Shown here piece after piece: positions 34,405 to 52,836 of a DNA stretch of 64,000 bases (its first letter is position 1; each line of letters begins with the position of its first letter). The notes below the pieces were generated by a model. It was not told the origin of the DNA, did not search any database, and saw nothing but the letters and a program-made list of their open reading frames with translations. Origin of the DNA: Prunus persica. Taxonomy: Eukaryota > Streptophyta > Magnoliopsida > Rosales > Rosaceae. Where the stretch lies: the NCBI RefSeq assembly GCF_000346465.2, contig NC_034013.1, forward strand, positions 8,958,688 to 9,022,687. The letters are read 5' to 3'. The translations under genes and the position numbers were made by a program.

Positions 34405-37400
34405 TAAGCCTATAAAATGGACCTAATCCTAAGAGGGTTAGCCCAAGCCCTACCTAGTGATGTGCCTTTTTTACCCTAAGGTTTGAATGGGTCAAGCCAG
34501 ATCAGCCTTATCTTAAATAGGCTAAGCCAAGCCCTACCTAAAGGTCAAAAAATTTTGGGCTCATGTGCGAGTCAATGGGCCGGGCCAATAAAAGCATGAC
34601 TAATACTTAAACTTATATGATGAAGATAATTTGTGACCATTCATTAGTACAAATGATTTCTCCATCAATTTGTTGGTTTGAAATTTCAATTATGGTCGTC
34701 AGATTTTCAATGCCATAGGCTATTGCATGCTTCAACTCTGAGGTTGTTGGTTTGAGTTATTGACCTTTACCTTCAATATTTTCAATCCATATCCTTAGGC
34801 ATTATCCCTCCATGTCTCTCTATCTATTCAATCTCATTAACTTTCAATTCCCTTTTTTTGGAGTTCATGGAAAAATTTGTTGGCTCACAACTCATGGTAA
34901 GGTTTTCATATTCGGAAAAATGGCAATATCCACATAAAGGCTAAGGTGGCTTTGCAGGGGAGTGACATCTAAGCTTGTAAAATGGGTCAGCTAGCCTGAC
35001 TTTAAGATGGGGTTATCATAGGCCCTACCCAATGGTAGGCTTTTTTTGGCCCTAAGAGTTGAACAAGTCGGGTCAGGACAACCCTATCTTAAATAGACTA
35101 AGCCCCAACCCTACCCAAGGGCCAAAATGTTTTGGGCTTATCGGCAGGCCGATGGGCTGGGCTTATAAAAGAATGAATAACACTTAGACTTATATGCTAA
35201 AGATAATTTATGGCCAAGGCCAAGGTTATTATTGTATGTGCAGTTCTGCCTTTCAAGAAGATGAAACTTTATAGGGCTTATTCATTAGTATCTGATATAC
35301 TTTTGTACAAATTATTTCTCTATCAATTTATTGGTTTGAAGTTTAATTATGGTTGTCTGATTTTCAATCCCATAAGCTATTGCATGCTCCAACTCTGAGG
35401 TTGTTGGTTTGAGTTATTGACCTTTGCCTTCAATATTTTAAATCCAGATCTTTAGGTATTATCCCTCCAGGTCTTTCTATCTGTTCAGTAAACTTTAAGT
35501 TTCAATTTTCTTTTTTGGTTTTTAAGGAAAGTTTAGTTGGCTCACAACTCATGGTGAGGTTTCCATATTCATAAAAATGGCAAGATCCACATAAAGGCTA
35601 GGGTGGCTTTGCAAGGGAGCGACATCTAGGCTTGTAAAATGAGTTAGATCGAGCCAGCCTGACTTTAAAAGGAGTTAGCCCAAGCCGTACCTAGTGGCAT
35701 ACTTTTTTTGGCCCTAAAGCTTGAACAGGTAGGGTCGGGCTAACCTTATCTTAAATAGACTAAGCTCAAGCCCTATCCATAGGCCAAAAACTTATGGGCT
35801 TATGGGCAGGCCGATGGGTTGAGCCTATAAAAGCATGAATAAGACTTAAACTTATATGTTGAAGATAATTTGTGGCCAAGGCCAAGGTTATTATTGTATG
35901 TGTAGTTCTACTCTTCGAGGTGACGAAACTTTACACAGATCATTCATTAGTATTTGATATACTTTTATGCAAATTATTTCTCTGTCAATTTGTTGGTTTG
36001 CAGTTTCCATGGTCGTCAAATTTTCAATGTTATAGGCTATTGCATGCTCAAACTCTGTGGTTGTTGGTTTGAGTTATTGACCTTTGCCTTCAATATTTTT
36101 AATCAAGATCCTTAGTCACTGTCCCTCCCTGTCTCTCTATCTGTTCAGTCTCATTAACTTTCAATTTCCTTTTTTTGGTTTTTAAAGAAAGCTTGGTTGA
36201 CTCACAACTCATAGTAAGGTTTCCATATTCAGAAAAATGGCAAGATCCACATAAAGCTAAGGTGGCTTTGCAGGGAAGCGATAACTAGGCTTGCAAAATG
36301 GGTTTGGTCGGGCCAGTCAGACTTTAAAAGGGAATAACCCAATCCCTACCCAGTGGCGGGCTTTTTTTGGCCCTAAAGGTTGAACATGTCAAGCCCGGCC
36401 AACCCTATCTTAAATAGACTAAGCCCAGCCCCTGCCTAATGGCCAAAAAAATTTAGGTTGATGGGTTGGGCCTATAAAAGCATGAATGACACTTAAACTT
36501 TTATGCTAAAGATAATTTGTGGCCAAGGCCAAGGTTATTATTGTATGTGTATATGTAGTTCTGCCCTTGGAGGTGACTAAACTTTACAGGGCTTATTCAT
36601 TAGTATCTGATCTACTTTTGTACAAATTATTTCCCCGTCAATCTGTTGGTTTGAAGTTTCAGTTATGGTTGTTAGATTTTCAATGCCATATTCCATTGCA
36701 AGCTCGAACTCTTAGGTTATTAGTTTGAGTTATCGACCTATGCCTTTAATATTTTCAATCCAAATCCTTGGGGTACTATCCCTCTAGGTCTCTTTATCTG
36801 TTCAGTCTCATCACTTTCAATTTTCTTTTTTGGTTTTGAAGGAAACCTTGGTTGGCTCATAACTCATGATAAGGTTTTCATATTTAGAGAAATGGCAAGA
36901 TGACTTTGCACGGAAAGGATAACTAGGCCTGTAAAATAGGTCGAGTCAGGCTAGCCCGACCCTAAGAGGGTTTGGCCTATGCCCTACCCATTGACGGGCT
37001 TGTTTGGCCTTAATGGTTGAATGGGTCTCGTCGGGCTAACCCTATCTTAAATAGGCTAAGCCCAGGCCTACCCAAAGATAAAAAAAATTTCAAGCTTATG
37101 GGCGGGTCGATGGGTCCGGCCTATATGGCCATATCAAATAGGCTGAATATAATTAATTAAATGCCATTATGCTTAATTAAATCCAATGATCATTAATACT
37201 AATTTACTTTTATAAAGATCTTAAAAGTAATGATAATTCACGTTAATGGTAAATGAGGTCATTATATTCTTTTCGAATCTTCTAATTAAATACAACCCTA
37301 ATTCATAACTTAAATATTAAGTTGTGATGGGTCGCTCATGGACTTAGAAATTGTGGCCCAAACGCTACCCTTTACACAACGAATCGGGCCAAACCCCCGT

Positions 37401-37487
37401 AGTACTGGCTTGAGCCAATTCCATATCTAAAAAAGTAGGGCTGAATTCGGACTAACCCATCGAGCTTGGGCCATGTTTACAAGCCTA
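34405..37487. mobile_element. hAT-like element containing tandem copies of its own terminal segment
   Basis: The left end TAAGCCTATAAAATGG and the right end, TAGGCTTGTAAACATGG in reverse complement, form an imperfect inverted repeat flanked by 8-bp near-identical duplications. Inside, the left-end sequence (TAGGCTTGTAAAATGGG with following CGGGC-type motifs) recurs in direct orientation at 34970, 35627, 36286 and 36924, with spacings of 565, 657, 659 and 638 bases. Each full unit carries the same blocks, for example CAAGGCCAAGGTTATTATTG and CTCACAACTCATGG. The matching short frames starting ATGGCCAAGGCC at 35210, 35872 and 36519 are part of the repeat, not genes. No transposase is visible. 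Confidence 0.75.
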
Positions 37488-40159
37488 GTTACACATTGAT
37501 AGCTATACGAGCAACTCACAAATGTCACAGTAGGGAGGATTAAATTGCATATATATTAAAAAATAAATAAATAATTAGATGCCTAACTTTGTAGAGGCAG
37601 GGAATATATAAATGCATTTTGGGTCCAGAATAGCAGGGTCAACATGAACAAAGCTTTATATAGCAGGGTAAGCGTGACTTGTAAAGTATGACAGCATGAT
37701 GTGTTTATATATCTGCATAGGATGCGACCATTACCAAAAGTCGATTTTATGGTCCCAACAACATCTAAGCACAGTTGAAATCATGAAGACGTGGATACAA
37801 ATCTCTGTTCAAAAAAGCTTCTCCATCTGAATCTTTGTCCCTCCATTTTACTTCAAAAAGCATGCCATAAGCTTCATCGGCTGACTCATGAGCTGTCCAT
37901 TTTGCAAGCAAAATGCAATCTTCAACTCCAACATTGCAGCAACCAACGCAGTACTCAGCTTTAAGCTTTTGAGAAAGCATTTGCATGCATTTCGCATATT
38001 AAAAGAAGTGTCCATAATTAACCAAGTAACAAAATATATATTCTTTCACGCACATTGAAACTTCCACATTGGTCATAAAACTCATGCTCTGAAAAAGTAT
38101 TAAAAGACCAACAACAAGACGAAAGTTTTGCTTTGCCTTTTCAAAAATTTATTCCCATCCAAAAATTAAGGCCGCTTCCTATAAAAGCCAATGCCATCTA
38201 TTCTATTAAAGTGAAAGGATAAAAGTAGTGAAATGTGTCTCAAAATAAATCAAATTACTACTTTTATTGGGCCCAAGCCTCAACTCAAATTCAAAGGTTT
38301 TTGAGCCAGCCCAAGAGTTGGGTTGGCCAAAGCACAAGGATGAATGGATCGGCTCAATTTGGTTCATTTTACACCCGTATAATCTTGGCTATTTCTATTA
38401 TGGAATATATAAATCGATCAAGGAAAATATAGTTTAGCTAACTTTGGTTTGAATCCCGTATTTGTTTCCCCTTTTGTGGGTAGTGGTTTTAACACCTTTG
38501 TGATAGTTGCAGTAGTCTTTGTAACTATTGTATTTGTATTGCCCTCATAGCGTAATTTATGAATACAATCTCTCTTCTATTTCAAATAAAAATAAAATTT
38601 TCGATTTGATCCTTGAGCTGGGGTTTTTTGTTTAATAAGAGTTTGATTGGGGCTGCTTGCAAGCAATTATCTTGGTTGGGCCACTGTCACCACCTTAATT
38701 CTTTTACCCCATCAAATTTTGGCCAGAGCCTATTTATCTTTTGTATTTTGTCAACCAAATTGTACCAATTAATTACGTCAACTGGCAAATTGTTCATGCT
38801 GGCTAAAATGCATGGGCCTCTTAAGCTCAATGAATTGAAGGACTTGAATGGACAAAGAAAAATGATCTACGGGTACCCATATCTCAGTCACGCATAACTA
38901 ATCTTTCAGAACACCCATGCCTAATTTCTTCGACACCCAAAGTTTGTGTAAACTTAGTATTGCTTGGGTTGGGCCTATAGACAAGCCGATGGACAGTTGC
39001 TCTGGGTTTTGTTTTTTCCGGTAAATGTTTAAAATTGGATTAGATTGGATTCTACTAAACTGGATTAACTTCTTTTGTACAACCGCATTTGGGAGTACCC
39101 TAAGTTTTTGATCTTTGATATTTTGATATTTTGGAGTTTGGAGTGTTAAGCTTTTGGCATTTTGGATTGTATTTTGACGTTATGGAATTACTGATGTGAA
39201 TTTTGACATTTTAGGATTTTTTTTTTCTAGAACAAGCAAATTTTATTGATAAAAGGGTAAATACAAGAGATGTTCAAGAAGAACACACTCCAAATGGAGG
39301 TTCTTGCATACAATAAATCCAACAAGACATTGAGTAATAACTATTACCAATTCAAGCCCAGTTCACTCAAAGTTGACAGATAGAGGATCAAGAAGACTGT
39401 TTACAGCACCAATGCTATAGAGAGACCATGAGAACAATGGATTATGCATGAACAGGAAATGGAAGCACCAAAAGTGAAAGGGTCTTACCGCTCAACATCC
39501 ACTGGTAAAGAAGGCCATAACACCTTCAACATTCCACATGATCTCACAACACCCAGTATGAAACTATCTAGATTTAGCAACTCTACCTTCTCAACATAAA
39601 GGATTTTAAAAGTCAGTTCAAAAGGACTGGGGATAAACAAAACCCAGGACAAAATTGGGAAGAAGCAAAACCCAGTGTAAAAGTGGGGAGAAAAATCTCT
39701 CTACAACATGATGGGGGGAGAGAATCGTTCGGTTTATTAGCTGAAAGGTTGGTTTCAAGGTAAAACACCTTGAACCAAAGGGAGTTACATAGAAAAGAGA
39801 CCAAAAAGAAAGGAGAAGAAGGAAGAAGGGTCGGACAATTTAGGATTTGGGAGGTAAATTTTAACATTATGCATTTTGCCAAGAGTTGAATCCAATACCT
39901 TTGTTAACCAGAGTAGAAAGAGAGTATTTGTTAAGAGCCATTTTATCTCAAGCTTTTAGAGCCCTTGATGTAGAGATTTTGACTTGGTAACAAGTGGCAA
40001 ACTACCAACCAAAGAACAAACAAACACATGTGCCCCCATCCCGACCACAAAAGATGAGCTTCATCCCATGTTCAACTTAAACCTTCCTAATCCATTCTTC
40101 TCCTAAGTCCTACTTCATATTCCAACTTCTGTACTTCCTTGCATCCAAATACTTTTGTA
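37488..40159. other. Intergenic stretch between the inflated hAT-like element and TL20.3
   Basis: Apart from a small frame at 37765-37986 on the minus strand, nothing is supported. A segment at about 39220-39840 (AAATTTTATTGATAAAAGGGTAAATACAAG and on) looks like the tail of a degraded retroelement. The last few hundred bases before 40160 should hold the TL20.3 promoter, without an obvious TATA box. Confidence 0.4.
37765..37986 (-). CDS. Small unidentified frame or gene fragment, 73 residues
   Basis: An ATG-to-TAG frame of balanced composition (rich in Glu, Asp, Ala and Cys; segments AEYCVGCCNVGVEDC and LFEVKWRDKDSDGEAF). I do not recognise a family. It has no signal peptide, membrane segment or visible zinc motif. 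It is unlike the low-complexity frames nearby and may be an exon of a damaged gene, but no neighbouring exon was found. It may equally be chance. Confidence 0.2.
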   Translation of the reverse strand: MQMLSQKLKAEYCVGCCNVGVEDCILLAKWTAHESADEAYGMLFEVKWRDKDSDGEAFLNRDLYPRLHDFNCA

Positions 40160-42066
40160 ATGGCACTCACTTTTATTTCCTCACTATCCATTAAATCCTT
40201 AACCACATCTTCTCCAAATCCAAAGGCTCCCCCAATTCGTCTGCAATCCCTCTCCAACAAGCCCTTTTCACTGGTCTGCCAATTAGATCCTGAGAGACAC
40301 CATTTTCATGGTAAGTATTTCTTTTCCTAGCCAGCATATGTAAGCTACTGTTTGTGATGAACATCTAAGTTTCAAGCATACTAGCTTACTGGGTTTTCTC
40401 AAAAAGGTCAGATTGTTCCAGCAAGCAATGCAAGACAGTTAATGAAGATTCGAAGAAATGGAGAAGCATTGTTTCAGCAGCAATGGCAGCTGCAGTTATT
40501 AGCTTTAGCTCTGGCATGCCCGCCATTGCTGATCTCAATAAGTTTGAAGCTGACACACCTGGTGAATTTGGGATTGGATCAGCTGCCCAATTTGGTTCTG
40601 CAGACCTCAGGTCCCATTTCTTTTTAGAAACTGTATGTTGCAAGCATTTTTGGGTTCTGAGTATAAAGGTTGCATTCCCTTCCAATGTTGTTATGCAGGA
40701 AAGCTGTACATGTGAATGAAAATTTCAGGTAATTTTTCATCTCTGCGTCATGTTTAGCCATATGTCATAGCCCATAATTTGGACCAATTTTACAAAGAAA
40801 ATAGATGAAAAGAAAAGGAGCTAACATGAATGTTGCTGATTTTGTTGTTGCTATCAGTAACATGGTGTTTTGTTTGATTGCAAGCTTGCTGCTTTATGGC
40901 ATTTTTTTCAGTTTGTGCAATCTTGTATTTGTAATCAATCTAAATGACTAATACAGAAGAGCCAATTTCACTTCTGCGGATATGAGGGAATCTGATTTCA
41001 GTGGTTCAACATTCAATGGTGCATACCTTGAGAAAGCAGTCGCATATAAGGCAAATTTTGCAGGTAAGATTGCTGTCGTTGAACGTTGTATCGTATACTT
41101 ATAGAGAAACCGCAATATGCACAAGTGACACTGAGACTATAGCATTTTCATCATCCAGTAAATAATTCACATCAGAAAGACAGAAACCCCCACTTCATCA
41201 TTATTTCCATTCCTGAGAGGTCATATCCATCCAGCCCTGCACTTATTTGGTGGTTCAAAAGTTCTTATATTGTTGAAAGATTTGCAACCCAGCTACTGCA
41301 TCTTTTCTTATCATGATCCATGATCCAGGATCCAGGATTGGTATCTTTGCCAGGAATCTTATTGCATTGGTATCTTACAACTAAACTAATCTTCACAACT
41401 GTATCAGGTGTCAATTTTCATACACAAAATCTTTAATTTGTTAACATCTTCTGACATTTGACAGGTGCAGATTTGAGCGACACATTGATGGATCGTATGG
41501 TATTGCCTAAAATCTCAGCACAAATCCTTAACCATTTGACTTCGGCATAGTTTTAGGCACAGTTTTGATATTAAACTTAAAGGAGTTAGTTGAAAGACTA
41601 CCTAGTTTTATTTCCATTGCTTAAGAATTATGATGATTACAGGTCCTTAATGATGCTAATCTCAAAGATGCAGTGCTTGTTAGATCAGTTCTCACCCGAA
41701 GCGATCTTGGGGGTGCCCTCATTGAAGGTGCTGACTTCAGTGACGCCGTCTTGGACCTCCCCCAGAAGCAGGTACTGACCTAGCCTTCTATATTTCTACA
41801 ACTGTGTTGGAAATTTGTAACATTTTCTTCTCTAGCATGCATATTCCTACTAGTTCTTGGGTTTGTTCATATAGGCTCTTTGCAAGTATGCAAGTGGGAC
41901 GAACCCAACAACAGGGGTGAGCACAAGAGCAAGCTTAGGTTGTGGGAACAGTCGACGAAACGCTTATGGCACTCCCTCTTCCCCTCTGCTAAGTGCTCCC
42001 CCTCAGAGACTGCTTGATCGGGACGGATTCTGTGATCAAGGCACTGGTCTTTGTGATGTAAAATGA
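40160..42066 (+). CDS. TL20.3: Thylakoid lumenal pentapeptide-repeat protein, TL20.3 type
   Basis: Seven exons give 271 residues: 40160-40310, 40439-40610, 40699-40728, 40957-41063, 41465-41499, 41643-41771, 41875-42066. The N-terminus is Ser/Thr-rich, as in a plastid transit peptide; a second targeting signal follows (KKWRSIVSAAMAAAVISFSS, ending at MPAIA before DLNKF), as expected for the thylakoid lumen. The middle holds about a dozen A(D/N)LXX-type pentapeptides (RRANF TSADM RESDF, then KDAVL VRSVL TRSDL). The C-terminus is Cys-containing and ends DGFCDQGTGLCDVK. The biochemical role of this family is not established. The first intron's acceptor was set at 40438 because the AG at 40406 would break the frame. 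The only in-frame ATG is 40160 (MALTF). Arabidopsis At1g12250 encodes the closest protein I know of. Confidence 0.92.
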
Positions 42067-43078
42067 TTCCAAGGCATGGTAATTAGTTTTACCAACATCA
42101 TTGATCGCATACGATAAACGTGTGTAGATATGTATGAGGGATAAAAGAAAATGCAGAACCAAAACTACCTGTACATCCTTAAAGCCTTAACTATGAAACA
42201 CATCTGAAACAGAAGGAATCAGTTGTTGATTATGATCATATCTTGAGTAATGTATTGATGAGAAAAGTTTTCCAATGCTTCTGTTGCAATTGAAGTATCA
42301 TGATCAGTGCTACTTTCTATCTCATTTCCCATGACTCTGATTCCAAATTACACTTGGAGCTGGTTCACAGTACGCAATTAGAGGAGGATTTGTACAAAGC
42401 AGAGTGAAAGAAATTAGGATTTTTGCAGTCATCTATTTCAAACCAAAACTAAAACGGGTACAGAAAATTGTTCAACTTCAATTTTTCTAGACTTTGCATC
42501 CAGTAATTTAACAATTAGGAAACAAAAACACAGGAAAAAAGAAGAAAGAAAACGTGGGTTTAGAGAAGCATCTGATGGAACTGAACGTTCTTAATTCCTT
42601 ACCAACCCTTGACAGTCCAATGCCGAAAGAAAGTGCATTGTGTGTGTTTTCTTCGCTTGGTTTCCACTTGCTTGTGCATTCGACCACAACTACTATGAGT
42701 TAAATTCTCCTCTTTAATTAGAAAGTTTTGTTTTTCTTTTGAGAATCAAATAGATATCAAATGCAATTCATATACCACAAAATAATGATATTAAAGTCAT
42801 TTTACTTTGAGACACTGAGTTATTAATAATTGGCTCGCAATTCTTAAAACGTAATATATTTCTAGCTTCCCAAATTTTCCATATAATCAAAAGGGCAATG
42901 TGTACATCCAAAGTTGAGAACAAAAGGAAATTAGCAAATGAACTGCTTTGACAATTCATTGCAATTGTTATGTTACATGATTACAACAAATCACTTTGAC
43001 AAAACAGGAAACATAAAACAAATAGCTACTTCCTCTGTGCGGCAGGCAATATCCATTCCGAAGGAAACCTGGAAACTC
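42067..43078. other. Region between two convergent genes
   Basis: Holds the 3' UTRs of TL20.3 (+) and the prolyl-tRNA synthetase (-). No other gene or repeat recognised. Confidence 0.5.
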
Positions 43079-48231
<5,153 letters not shown>

Positions 48232-48542
48232 CTCAGTATCTATTTGACATTGCTTATTTTGTGTGATAAGTGATTTTTAAAAAATTTGGAAAACTCAGCC
48301 TGTTTGGTTGCTGTGAGAGAAAGCAATAAAGAAAAGCAGCTAATGAGGTGCTTTCATTTTTTAATTATGCAGGAATCAGTTTTGAAGAGGCATTGGGTTT
48401 AATAATTATGCGGGAATCAGTACCAACAATACTTTTAATAAAAAGTTTACCAAACACCAAACTGTTTTATCTCACAGTTGATTTCTCTCATAACAAATCT
48501 GACAATGCTTATTTTCACAATACAGTAATGTCAAACTGACCC
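48232..48542 (-). mobile_element. MITE copy 2 (inverted relative to 1920-2273)
   Basis: On the minus strand it starts GGGTCAGTTTGACATTACTG and its far end reads CTCAGTATCTATTTGACATTG on the plus strand, giving imperfect inverted ends built on GTTTGACATT. It aligns along its length with 1920-2273. It is about 40 bp shorter, mainly through loss of one TGCATAATCA-containing segment. Confidence 0.7.
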
Positions 48543-50603
48543 TCAATAGAATATCTCCTGTAAATATGTTTAGTACGCACTCATGCCTGCATTAGAAGGG
48601 CTTTTCATTATCATGTGCGCTACATGCGATTTAAAGATTTCTTATTGTGTTTATAAATTTTCTAGATGTTGGGTGCAATAATTTGCATTAAACTAGGATT
48701 AAGCTCTATAGTTTGTTGGTATTTACCCTGGAGTTATTTGGGTTAAGAATAGCAGTAATTAGAGAGGAGGAAGGGGCATATAGGTGATGTTTGGTGACTA
48801 GTAATAGATTGGATTTGAAGAATCACTAAATCTAAGGTATAGTGAAGGAGAAAATGAAGGTAGGAGTGAATGACTTTCCATGTTGGGGGAATTAGAGGGA
48901 ATTACTTATAAGGTGTTCTCCTACAATTTCGTGGGAATTAGATGAGATAAGTTTTCTTCATGAATAATCCATTTTATACCTTCAACTTGGTCCCAAAAAA
49001 AAAAAATCATTTCTTCTTTAAACATGCTAAGGAGTATTCAATCCAATCCAGTAAAAATCACCAAACATGACCATAGAGGCAAATGAAGTCGGTTGGCAAT
49101 GGCATGAGAGCTTTTTACAAGTTGATGAAGAGTGTCATAAAAGCTAACATATAGCAAAGCACACCGCAAAAGTGGTAGGGAAGCCTATATTTTAGTTCCT
49201 AGAGGTCAAGTTTGAGCCCATTGCTTGGACTTTACTTTTCTCTTTCTTATCAAGTGGACAAACAACCTGCATCAACCATCAACAAATAATAAAGCAGAGC
49301 ACTGAAACAAAACAACCATCAATTTGTCTCCTTTTTGGGTGGCCTCCAATCAGGGAATGTGCCCTCCTTTCCTCTCAACTCTCATCCTCTTTGTCCATGT
49401 GTGTCGCTCGCTCTGCCCTCAAAACCCTAGCTAAAAAAACCTAGCTTTCTCAATGTCAATGTACAACTTTATATGTGTGTGTGTATATATATAGGTAATA
49501 ATGTAGAGCTATAGCTAGGTCTGTATTTTGTACTATGATAGGGTACATAAATATTATGATCATATACATACACACGTACGCATCCCCAATTATTGTATAT
49601 GTATATAGAATGTAGCAGGCATACAAAAGTTTCTTTTGATTTATTTTGATTTCTGAGTTTAGTATATCATGACTCTCTACTTTGTTTAAATGTAGGGCAT
49701 ACGAATGAGATAGGTCAACCTCTCAGCCTAAACAAAGAGCTAGCTTCATCTGCGTCTATCTTATCTCTACCTCAGACAATAACTTAATTAATTTCTGAGA
49801 AAATATATACTTCATTCAGTAGTGACAAAGAATGACATCACCAAAATAAACAGTAATACATAAGATCAGATTGATCAATGCGCATATGGGCATGCATTAC
49901 CATATGTTACAATCTATGCTTCATAACTCATCAAGCTTCATTCTATTTTTGTATAGCTTAGTGTGGGATATTATTAAATCTGATTCGGTATAGATATTGT
50001 CGCTAACTTAATCACCTACGTGGATTTAGGCCCAATAAATCTATCCAAAGCATCGCGTTATTAGTAGACTATTTAGTACTTTTCCAACGTGGGATTATGC
50101 ACACATTCACATCTAGGGCTTGATCAAGTCACACAACCGCAACATCTTATTTAGTTGACATGTTTATCACCACATATTAATTATGTGATAGAAGTACTTA
50201 GTTTACTATTACATTCTAAAAAATTAATAAGTTTTTAATTAGGATGTGGACCAAAAATTATTTATGATATACACAAATATGCAATGGATTGATTCAATAT
50301 TTAGGGATAACATAATCGCTGTCTAGTGGTTTTGCAAAGGCAGAACAAATGAGTAGTAGTAGAGGCAAGCCCTGGACTCCGGGAACTGTGGAGCTTAAAT
50401 TGGGATTTAAGAAATGGCGACTAAGGAAGGACAGGATTAATGATGCTGCTTTTCTTCACATGCCGCTGTAAAGAATGATGTTTAAATTTATTATCCTAGT
50501 CCGCCACAAAACACATATAATGTTGTTATGTGAACAAACCCTAATTACTCATTCAGTTTCGCACTTGTCTGCTTATTGTTCTGGATGTTGCTGGCCAGGT
50601 GAA

Positions 50604-50663
<60 letters not shown>

Positions 50664-52836
50664 GTGCAGGCCAGCTGACAGAAAATGAATAATGTCAGTC
50701 TTTAGTTTGGTCCTTTCTTTTATGTTAAGTGACGCAAGAAAAAGTTAAGAAAACAAATAAAACCCAGCACGTCAAACTATCTTTGGTCAGAAAGAAAGCA
50801 CCCACTTCTTTTTTATCTTTTTCTTCTCTGAGGAGTCCATTTCCCAAGCATTCTCTCTCTCTCTCTCTGTGTGAGATAGGAGTTTTGATGAATTATGAGT
50901 CCATGACAGCACGCCCAATGATGTTGTCCCTTCAGAATTTGCCATTGCTTAAAAGGGATTTTCATGCTTGACTTCAACTCAAGTAAGAGAAGAGAAGTGA
51001 TCTCAGGTCAATATTCCATAGCAACCACACTCATTATTTTAACACTCTCAGACTTTGTCCTCCTCATATTTAAACCCCTCCTATCCTGTACCCCTGGGTA
51101 TAATTTTAAAATGAACTTCACGCGGGTCCAACAAATCTATATCTGCAAAACTTGGTGCTGGGAAGCTAGCTGAGGTGGGTGACTGATATCTAAATTAATT
51201 TAAGCCTGGATGTGCTGCATGCATGTTTCAACGCATTCACCTCTTCTATTGTATTGTGTTCTATTGTGCTTCCCAGTTCTATCTGATTTTTATGTTCTAG
51301 TTTCATCAACAAACTGAGGGAACCGCGAATATCTTGTCGACGAAAAGCAATTCTAGCTGTTTTCGAGTGAGTCATCTTCTTTCAAGGTATGCCAAATAGT
51401 CTCTTTGGTTTCACATTCAAATTCTAAAACCTAAGTAAGTTAATAATTAAATGTTGCAATACATCGTCATACTAGTTTGATTTCTGCACAATAATAAGTA
51501 CAAGTTATTCAAGTTATGCTATTATTATCTATTCCAGAAACTAAACCATGGGGGGGGGCCGGGAAAACTTAGTTGTTAATTATGCCAATTCCTTTCTTAT
51601 TTCTCAGTGGAAGATTGGAAAATATTTCTCTCAAACAGCTCGCCATTGCCTTCGATATCGATACAAAGCCTCCTTCGAAATATTTTGTTGTTGTTGACAG
51701 AATTCATCTTTTTTCAGTTAGAATTGTTGCAACAGATCGACTAAATATATATTGAACAAAGTCTAACTGACTGTATTAACTACCATTAATTCCAGATCAG
51801 CAATGCATATATACTGGACAGCAGCTGCTGAGGCTTGTGATATTATGGTGATGTACGATGTCCCAAATCACTTTTGTGTTTTTTTCTCATCGCCACCTTA
51901 AATACGTGGAGTGCATGCATCACAATTGTAGGACTAATTCAAGAATAGATCTTGTTGATAGTAAATCGTCGGTAAATTAAACCCTATTCGCCCGTAGGCG
52001 ATTAGTTTTGAGTTCGATACTCTAATTCTATTATCAAAAGTTTGATACTTAGGCCAACATATGCTAACAGTCTGCAAAGACAGAACCTTTCCTCAGCATA
52101 TGAATTTGGCCCTTACTCCAGGAAGACAAAACCGTTCTTCGCCAGCTTAATCTCTTATGATCCTCACTTTGATTTCTCTTTCAATTTCGCAAACTACAAT
52201 CAATTAAGCCTACCTTACATTTACGCTTAATCTCTTATGATCATCGTGTTCTTTCAAGTACTTTAAAAAATTGCATGTTCCAAAACTATCTCAGGACAAT
52301 CACATACCAAGAATGCTACCAAGTCATCTAGTCTGGAAACGATTGATTATATGATAAAAAATACACACACACAATTGATTACATTTCTCATGAAGTATAG
52401 AGGAATCGTTGTGTCACTGCTGCTGCGTGCTTAATGTATAACATATATTTGATCGAGTAGACAGAGAGTTTTACTCAGTAAATAATAATAATCAAACAGA
52501 ATACCGGGCCAGGCGAAATAACGAAAAATACGTTCAACAAATATATATTGGCCAGATAGTTCAACAAGTACTGCTACGCCATACAGTCCACATTGTCTTG
52601 ACTAAGTTATTTTGTAATTAAACATATATGTTCTACCTAGCTAGCTGCCTAGTATTTCTTTAAAACATCAAAGGGCACAAAAGTCGAATAGGGTAAAGAA
52701 ATAGCATTGTGTTTTCTTATGTACAGCAGCTGGATTATAATAATATTGTGTTTTCTTGATCCCTTTGAAGTACTGTACTTCCTACGATTAATTAGTATCA
52801 TGTATTGGCTAATTATATGTAATATTCATGTTCTGA
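48543..52836. other. Intergenic stretch downstream of the NAC gene
   Basis: No gene is supported over 4.3 kb. Promoter-like material (CCTCTTTGTCC, AAAACCCTAGC, TATA-like TATATATATAGG) lies at 49380-49500 without a recognisable product. A repeat-like stretch at 49965-50120 contains GTGGGATTATGCACACATTCACA, which resembles LTR ends of TRIM type. CT microsatellites are at 50609-50659 and 50851-50868. A tRNA-like fragment (CGTAGGCGATTAGTTTTGAGTTCGATACTC) is at 51995-52025. Confidence 0.4.
50609..50659 (+). repeat. (CT)25 microsatellite
   Basis: An uninterrupted CT run of 51 bases in intergenic DNA. Confidence 0.95.

Noticed and set aside
35210..36728. Three similar frames starting MAKAKVIIVC (35210, 35872, 36519), which look like a tandem gene family
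   Set aside because: They are short, end differently and sit in copies of a transposon repeat unit whose non-coding parts are equally conserved.
34405..37487. CRISPR-like or satellite array
   Set aside because: Units are about 650 bp and diverged, have no short repeat-spacer pattern, and lie inside one transposon; this is a plant nuclear sequence.
40386..40685. 99-residue minus-strand frame
   Set aside because: Antisense to TL20.3 exon 2 and part of its introns.
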